A program made the position numbers and the translations under genes. The notes beneath the pieces are model-generated. The model had not been told where the DNA came from and made no database searches. It was given only the letters and a program-made list of their open reading frames with translations. Below are positions 59,863 to 64,000 of a stretch of DNA of 64,000 bases, piece by piece (positions within the stretch are counted from its first letter, which is position 1; the number at the start of each line of letters is the position of its first letter). The stretch is from positions 16,001 to 80,000 of the forward strand of contig JAHQIW010002152.1 of assembly GCA_019055375.1 (NCBI GenBank), read 5' to 3'. The stretch comes from Parelaphostrongylus tenuis (Eukaryota > Nematoda > Chromadorea > Rhabditida > Metastrongylidae).

Positions 59863-60162
59863 GATGGTGCTTCCAAGCTTTTGAAACTTGCAATTACAGA
59901 AGTATTTGCCACATGGATGTTCCACGGTCTCACGTTTCTTTTGCCTTTCCTGGTCGTAATGTATATGCCCGAGCTAATTTTTACATACTATATTGTATCT
60001 GGAGAGATCAAGAAAGCGTTTAGCAAGTTGGGAAAGTTTTTCGTCATGTTATGTTCACATATGAGTGACCAAGTGCAGAAAGTGCTGAGCCAGCATACGA
60101 TCAGTCGGGATGGAAACGTATTTACGTGCTGCATTATATTAAATACCGTGAAAAACGTATAA
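59863..60162 (+). CDS. Exon-like ORF with membrane segments, unidentified
   Basis: After an acceptor GTACTTTGTAG (ending 59862) the frame stays open for about 100 codons. It includes the hydrophobic FHGLTFLLPFLVVMYM and PELIFTYYIVSG and then a basic IKKAFSKLGKFF. It may be one exon of a multi-pass membrane protein. No family motif was seen, and the 3' boundary is uncertain. Confidence 0.35.
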   Translation, partial: DGASKLLKLAITEVFATWMFHGLTFLLPFLVVMYMPELIFTYYIVSGEIKKAFSKLGKFFVMLCSHMSDQVQKVLSQHTISRDGNVFTCCIILNTVKNV

Positions 60163-60164
60163 AT

Positions 60165-61440
60165 TCGGCATTTTCTTGATGAGCAGATGCGAGAGGCTCA
60201 ATAGTAGAAATTATTGAATAGAATATAGCTCAAAATAATGGCTTACGTTTCAGCTGGTTAAGTCTTCTACGAAACCTGGAAGAAGCAAATTGTTATTCAA
60301 TCTACTCTTCTCGTTTACACATTAAACAGCTTTTGGAGGAAACTCACTTCCGTTGTTTTTGAGTGTTCCAGCTATTCATTGGAGAGAAACCACACAGAGT
60401 CTGGCATGGGGATGGAATGTGTTTGGCTCAGGTCGGAAAAAATTAGGTTGAGATATGCTACAAGGTCATGTGTAATCGCGAGACATTCCTCCTTGCGATT
60501 CGTCTTGGATTTTTAGCATTTATTCGAACTTTTCCAAGAGTCTTGCACAGTTGCTCTAGACTCCTGTGTGAGGATACTGACTTTTGAATCAAAATCTTCT
60601 CTGCTGTATTTTTGTGCCCTATACTTGATGCCCAGTGAAGTGTTTTGTTTGACTTCAACTTTCCACCTAAGTGGTCATGTAAATGGACATACTGCGATCT
60701 ACTTGCTTCGTCGATCTATTCGTCCCCTCACGCCTTCAAAAGTTTGGGTATATCGTTCCTGAACTCGAGCAATCGCCGTCATCACCGTCAGGACATATAT
60801 TAAGCTCGTTTTCGTTGCGCTAAGACGGTCATGCATTTGGTTACGGGTTCAGAGTAGTTGACGACTTAGACTGGTGGGGGGTGTTTAGGCCGCACTCCGC
60901 CCTATCTGAGCCAGCACTTTTTTAGCAGCGTTTTGTAACTGTGTGTATTTCGTTAAAAATGGAGGGCAAGATCAATTCTACTCTTAATCTGCCCAAAAAC
61001 TCCCACCGTTTCGCAGCTGATAGGAATGGATTTTTTGCTCCAAGTTTATTACCTCTTGATGCTCTTCCCTTGTGCGCACAATGGTATCTGTTTGCGCGAT
61101 CTGTGTATGGTGGATGATGAGGAAGCTAACGAACGAGTTTGTTCTCATCACTCACCTTTCGGTTCCACTCTATTTTCTGGGCGTTTCTAGTTAAATTGAA
61201 CGTTCAAAGGTGGAAGCCAATTTGCTTTTGGTTTTTCTCGCCTTATATACGTATTCTGGTAGTTCATTCAACAACTCGAAATTTTCGTTCATTTTTGGTA
61301 GAGCTCATGGCCCAGTAAAACCTATACATCTCCAATAAAGAGAGGCGAAGGTCTATTATTGGGGCATCCACTTTCTGTATAAAGGAAGTGGCATAAACAA
61401 GAAGCTAATTAAGCGGAACAAAATTTGTTTATCTTATTGA
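60165..61440. other. No recognised gene
   Basis: Short ORFs on both strands (60458-60658, 60568-60762) lack splice sites and family signatures. Confidence 0.4.
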
Positions 61441-61446
61441 GGTTAT

Positions 61447-61700
61447 GAGGGCGCCGTGGCCGAGTGGTGGCAGTGTTGATCACGGTGCGCGTGGAGTCAA
61501 GCTCCACTCCCCACTTATCTCCGGCAGTCAACAACAACGTCCTATGGAACGCCACAGCAAGGCTATCCTCGAGATTGCAAGGAGACTCGATCAAGCAGTA
61601 TTCTACGCCGTTCAAGAAGAAGACGAAGAGCGTATTGAATGCTAGAAATACTGGGATCCGCACAGTGAAAAAAAAAAGAAAACACTGTGATGACGGATCA
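61447..61700 (+). mobile_element. SINE-A copy
   Basis: Head GGCGCCGTGGCCGAGTGG, full-length body, tail GGGATCCGCACAGTGAAAAA with an A-rich end. It is the best-preserved SINE-A in the window. Confidence 0.85.
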
Positions 61701-61851
61701 AATAAAGTGCTGAAGGTGTAATTATGAAAGTGTTCGAGTGAATAGATTGCGTGTCAATCTTAAGTTTCCAGGCTGTGAAGAGGATAAAGCCGCCAAAACA
61801 TCTGCTAATGTTTATCCTACTTTACTGTAATCAATAAGCTGTCCTAACAAC

Positions 61852-62075
61852 AATCTCGTATCTAAATCAAAAGATCGACTGTTTTTGAAACCCCGCAAAA
61901 AACATTCAATATACACTCATTGTACACTGTTCCATCACCACATACGCCTCCCTCCTTGCTTCAATGCAGGGCTGAATGTGGGGCGGGGGTCACTGACGAG
62001 GAGGACGAACCTCCGAAACACCGGTGTATGACCCTGGCGTAACAACCTCGTTTTTGAGCTTAAATCTCGTATCTG
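61852..62075 (+). mobile_element. Hammerhead retroelement, family A, second copy
   Basis: The roughly 200-bp insertion 61864-62063 lies between copies of AATCTCGTATCT (61852-61863 and about 62064-62075). It shares TCAAAAGATCGACTGTTTTTGAAACC, TCCTTGCTTCAATGCAGGGC, the ribozyme and TTTTTGAGCTTAAAT with 19764-20255 but lacks the long palindrome. Confidence 0.85.
61987..62034 (+). ncRNA. Type I hammerhead ribozyme, second copy
   Basis: Stem I GGGTCA/TGACCC, core CTGACGA (position 7 may be any base), stem II GGAGG/CCTCC with ACGAA loop, GAAA, stem III ACAC/GTGT with CG loop, A17 at 62028. Complete except for the allowed U7C change. Confidence 0.9.
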
Positions 62076-62079
62076 TTCA

Positions 62080-63155
62080 TCAAGGAAGACGCTGTGTTGT
62101 TAGATCAGTGCCGATATTGATAGAAAATCGAGTCTGGAAAATCGCAGTAGCTCCATGTATTTCGCAAATGACCCTAGTGAACAAAGAGGCGATCATTTTC
62201 ACTTAGTGTCAAATTACAGCGAAAAAATTTTCACTGCTCTTTTCCACTTCATAATTGCCGTGCAAGGTTACAAAATCGCAACTGGAAAAGATTTGTCTCG
62301 GAACGTTTCAGCCAAAGTTTGAGATTTATGCGATAGCATGAAAAAAGACACGATAGAAGCGCAGAACATTTCTACCGGTTAACTCCGAAGCAGAAATCAC
62401 AAATTCTGTGACTTTCCTGACCGATATGACAATTTTATTTCAAGTAGAAAAGTTTTCAGACTAGTAGAGTTCGTTCGATAATTGTGTTCCTATTGAATTA
62501 GTGAAAGGAACCTTCGTGCTACGGTCTAGTATTTTGATTGAGTGCGCTCTATAATCGCTCACGAATGTTGTTCTATCACGCGAAAAGAAAGCGCTGACTA
62601 ACAAATTAGTGAACCCTAAACGCTAAGCTACGTGCTAAGGAGTTACGTACTTTGATTCAGCGATTCATGCAACTCCAAGATGCGTGGGTTCACATCTGAA
62701 ACACATAAAGAATGTTGCGCAACACTGGAATGTTGCAAGCATAAATCGAAAGGTCGAAGGATGAACGAGAAGAATAATGAAAAGAACTATTGGATGCAAA
62801 CATCTCCTAAGATGGGCCAACTATCTACAAGATATGGGAACATGTTTGTAAACCTTTCCAACTATTCACATTCGCAAATGGAAACAGTTTATGGACAACT
62901 AACCAGGCTCGAAGATGATATACTATGCCCGAAGTAGACCATATGGATCGCAATCACTCCAACTGCTCGAGAATGAATCAAATATGAAGTACAGCGCACA
63001 TAAAACTCATGGGGAATCTCTGTCGAAATATCCAAATATCCAAGTAGACACTCCATCAGCACCATATAACGGGCATTGAGACAACTTTATCCGATAAGTA
63101 TACGACTATTGGCAGTACGTAATGAATACTTCGTGAAACTAGATAAATACACCTA
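62080..63155. other. No recognised gene
   Basis: ORF 62680-62937 (plus) is polar (MFVNLSNYSHSQMETVYGQL near its end) and lacks splice or family evidence. Confidence 0.35.
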
Positions 63156-63159
63156 AGAG

Positions 63160-63265
63160 ACTGGGTGGTGAGCAAAAACACGGCTCAGGCTGGAATCGAA
63201 CCCGCGTTTCATCCATACCGGGGACGCGTGCTACTGCCACTACATCACCAAAGCACATTTACGCA
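63160..63265 (-). mobile_element. SINE-C copy
   Basis: The minus strand reads TGGTGATGTAGTGGCAGTAGC (A-box), GGTATGGATGAAACGCGGGTTCGATTCC with a perfect B-box, then GAGCCGTGTTTTTGCTCACCAC. Confidence 0.75.
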
Positions 63266-63514
63266 ACCACTTATTCTTCAACATCTCTATGTTAGCTATC
63301 AGCCACCAACCTCTAACAGGTTTGGTCGGTTATGCGAGCAAATTGAAAGTTCTGCTTGACCGACGTTCGCTCCTGTTCCTAATCTTCGAACAGGCTCATA
63401 GCACTGCCCCTTTCGCGCAACGTTCCATTTTTCGCTGAAAGGAGAGAAAGCTGCTAAGTTCAAACAACGAAATCCCAGAACTGCAATAGACACTTTATCA
63501 ATCCGTCTTCACAG

Positions 63515-63740
63515 CTTATCTTTTTCACTGTGCAGATCCCAGTACTTTCGGCATTCAGTTAGCTTTTTTTCCGTCTTTTGAACGTCGAAGAACGCTGGTT
63601 GAGCGAGTCTTTTGCAATCTCTAGCATAGTCTGGCTGTGGCGTTCCATAGGGAGTTTGTTGTTGACTGCTAGAGATTATGGGGATGGAGATCGGTTCCTC
63701 TGCGACAACACCACAACCACTCGGCCACTGCACCCTCAAA
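63515..63740 (-). mobile_element. SINE-A copy
   Basis: Minus orientation: head at 63735 (GTGCAGTGGCCGAGTGG), tail at 63520 (TTTTTCACTGTGCAGATCCC on plus). Confidence 0.8.
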
Positions 63741-64000
63741 TTGCAATAAGCTAGGATATGTTCAAATCATTAGTTCGCTCTTGTTAGAATCGACGAAGAA
63801 TTAGACCGTCTCATACAACATTCTGACGTTAGCGCTATACAAAGCGAGAGTCGTAGAGTCATTAATAGACGCTTTTCCCACATATATCGGAGGTAATACA
63901 AAACGTGGAATCGCACTATCTTGAGGCAATCGAATGTCACGTTCAAACTTGCAATAGGCTGCAGAAATGAGAGAAAAAAAATTCCAAAGAAAGAAGAGCA

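Noticed and set aside
59532..59863. Tyrosine/isoleucine-rich ORFs
   Set aside because: Microsatellite translation. Only the part after 59863 may be an exon.

Overview
The window looks like a chromosomal stretch of a strongylid-type (hookworm-like) nematode. The evidence is compact spliced genes with TTTCAG-type acceptors and introns down to 39 nt, a ubiquitin with Ala19 as in Caenorhabditis, RTE-type retrotransposon remnants, and a very high density of tRNA-derived SINEs, foldback elements and segmental repeats. Only two genes are identified with confidence. Most other ORFs are repeat sequence or shadow frames.

Layout. (1) 1-6360, minus: an RRN3/TIF-IA homologue (RNA polymerase I initiation factor), 13 reconstructed exons, with the C-terminus beyond the left edge. 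Its introns carry SINEs, a foldback element and three hammerhead-type retroelements. A 123-bp intergenic space separates it from a divergent plus-strand gene of unknown function. (2) 7345-11640: SINEs, a palindromic foldback and an RTE remnant. This block recurs inverted at 42330-47165. (3) 13083-15250, minus: a polyubiquitin gene of seven repeats with one intron inside every repeat, a promoter with TATA, CRE, AP-1 and heat-shock-like motifs near 16105-16180, and a poly(A) signal near 13001. (4) 16230-25000: SINEs, RTE remnants, a 492-bp insertion with a textbook hammerhead ribozyme, a possible small three-exon gene and an unidentified 144-codon ORF. (5) 26990-32300: a segment repeated in direct orientation at 48550-52600. 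One copy has expanded a 166-bp minisatellite to 11 units while the other keeps one unit. (6) 34000-42300: an RLE-type retrotransposon endonuclease remnant, a possible short secreted peptide, exon-like fragments and an RTE reverse-transcriptase pseudogene. (7) 47100-48500: a piggyBac transposase pseudogene. (8) 52600-64000: more hammerhead-bearing elements, a two-exon gene start on the minus strand (56711-57116), microsatellites and SINEs.

The most interesting system is a set of short retroelements with type I hammerhead ribozymes. Family A (19764-20255 and 61864-62063) keeps a fully paired ribozyme and clear 12-14 bp target-site duplications. Family B (1880-2238, about 3230-3520, 4744-5008, 55925-56204, about 57484-57900) carries recognisable but individually mutated hammerheads. 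Head-to-tail and head-to-head unit arrangements suggest Penelope-like element terminal repeats or retrozyme-like non-autonomous retroelements. This is inference from architecture. No autonomous Penelope-like ORF was seen here.

All homology statements come from reading the sequence and from known family signatures. Nothing was searched or aligned by computer. Exon boundaries are predictions.
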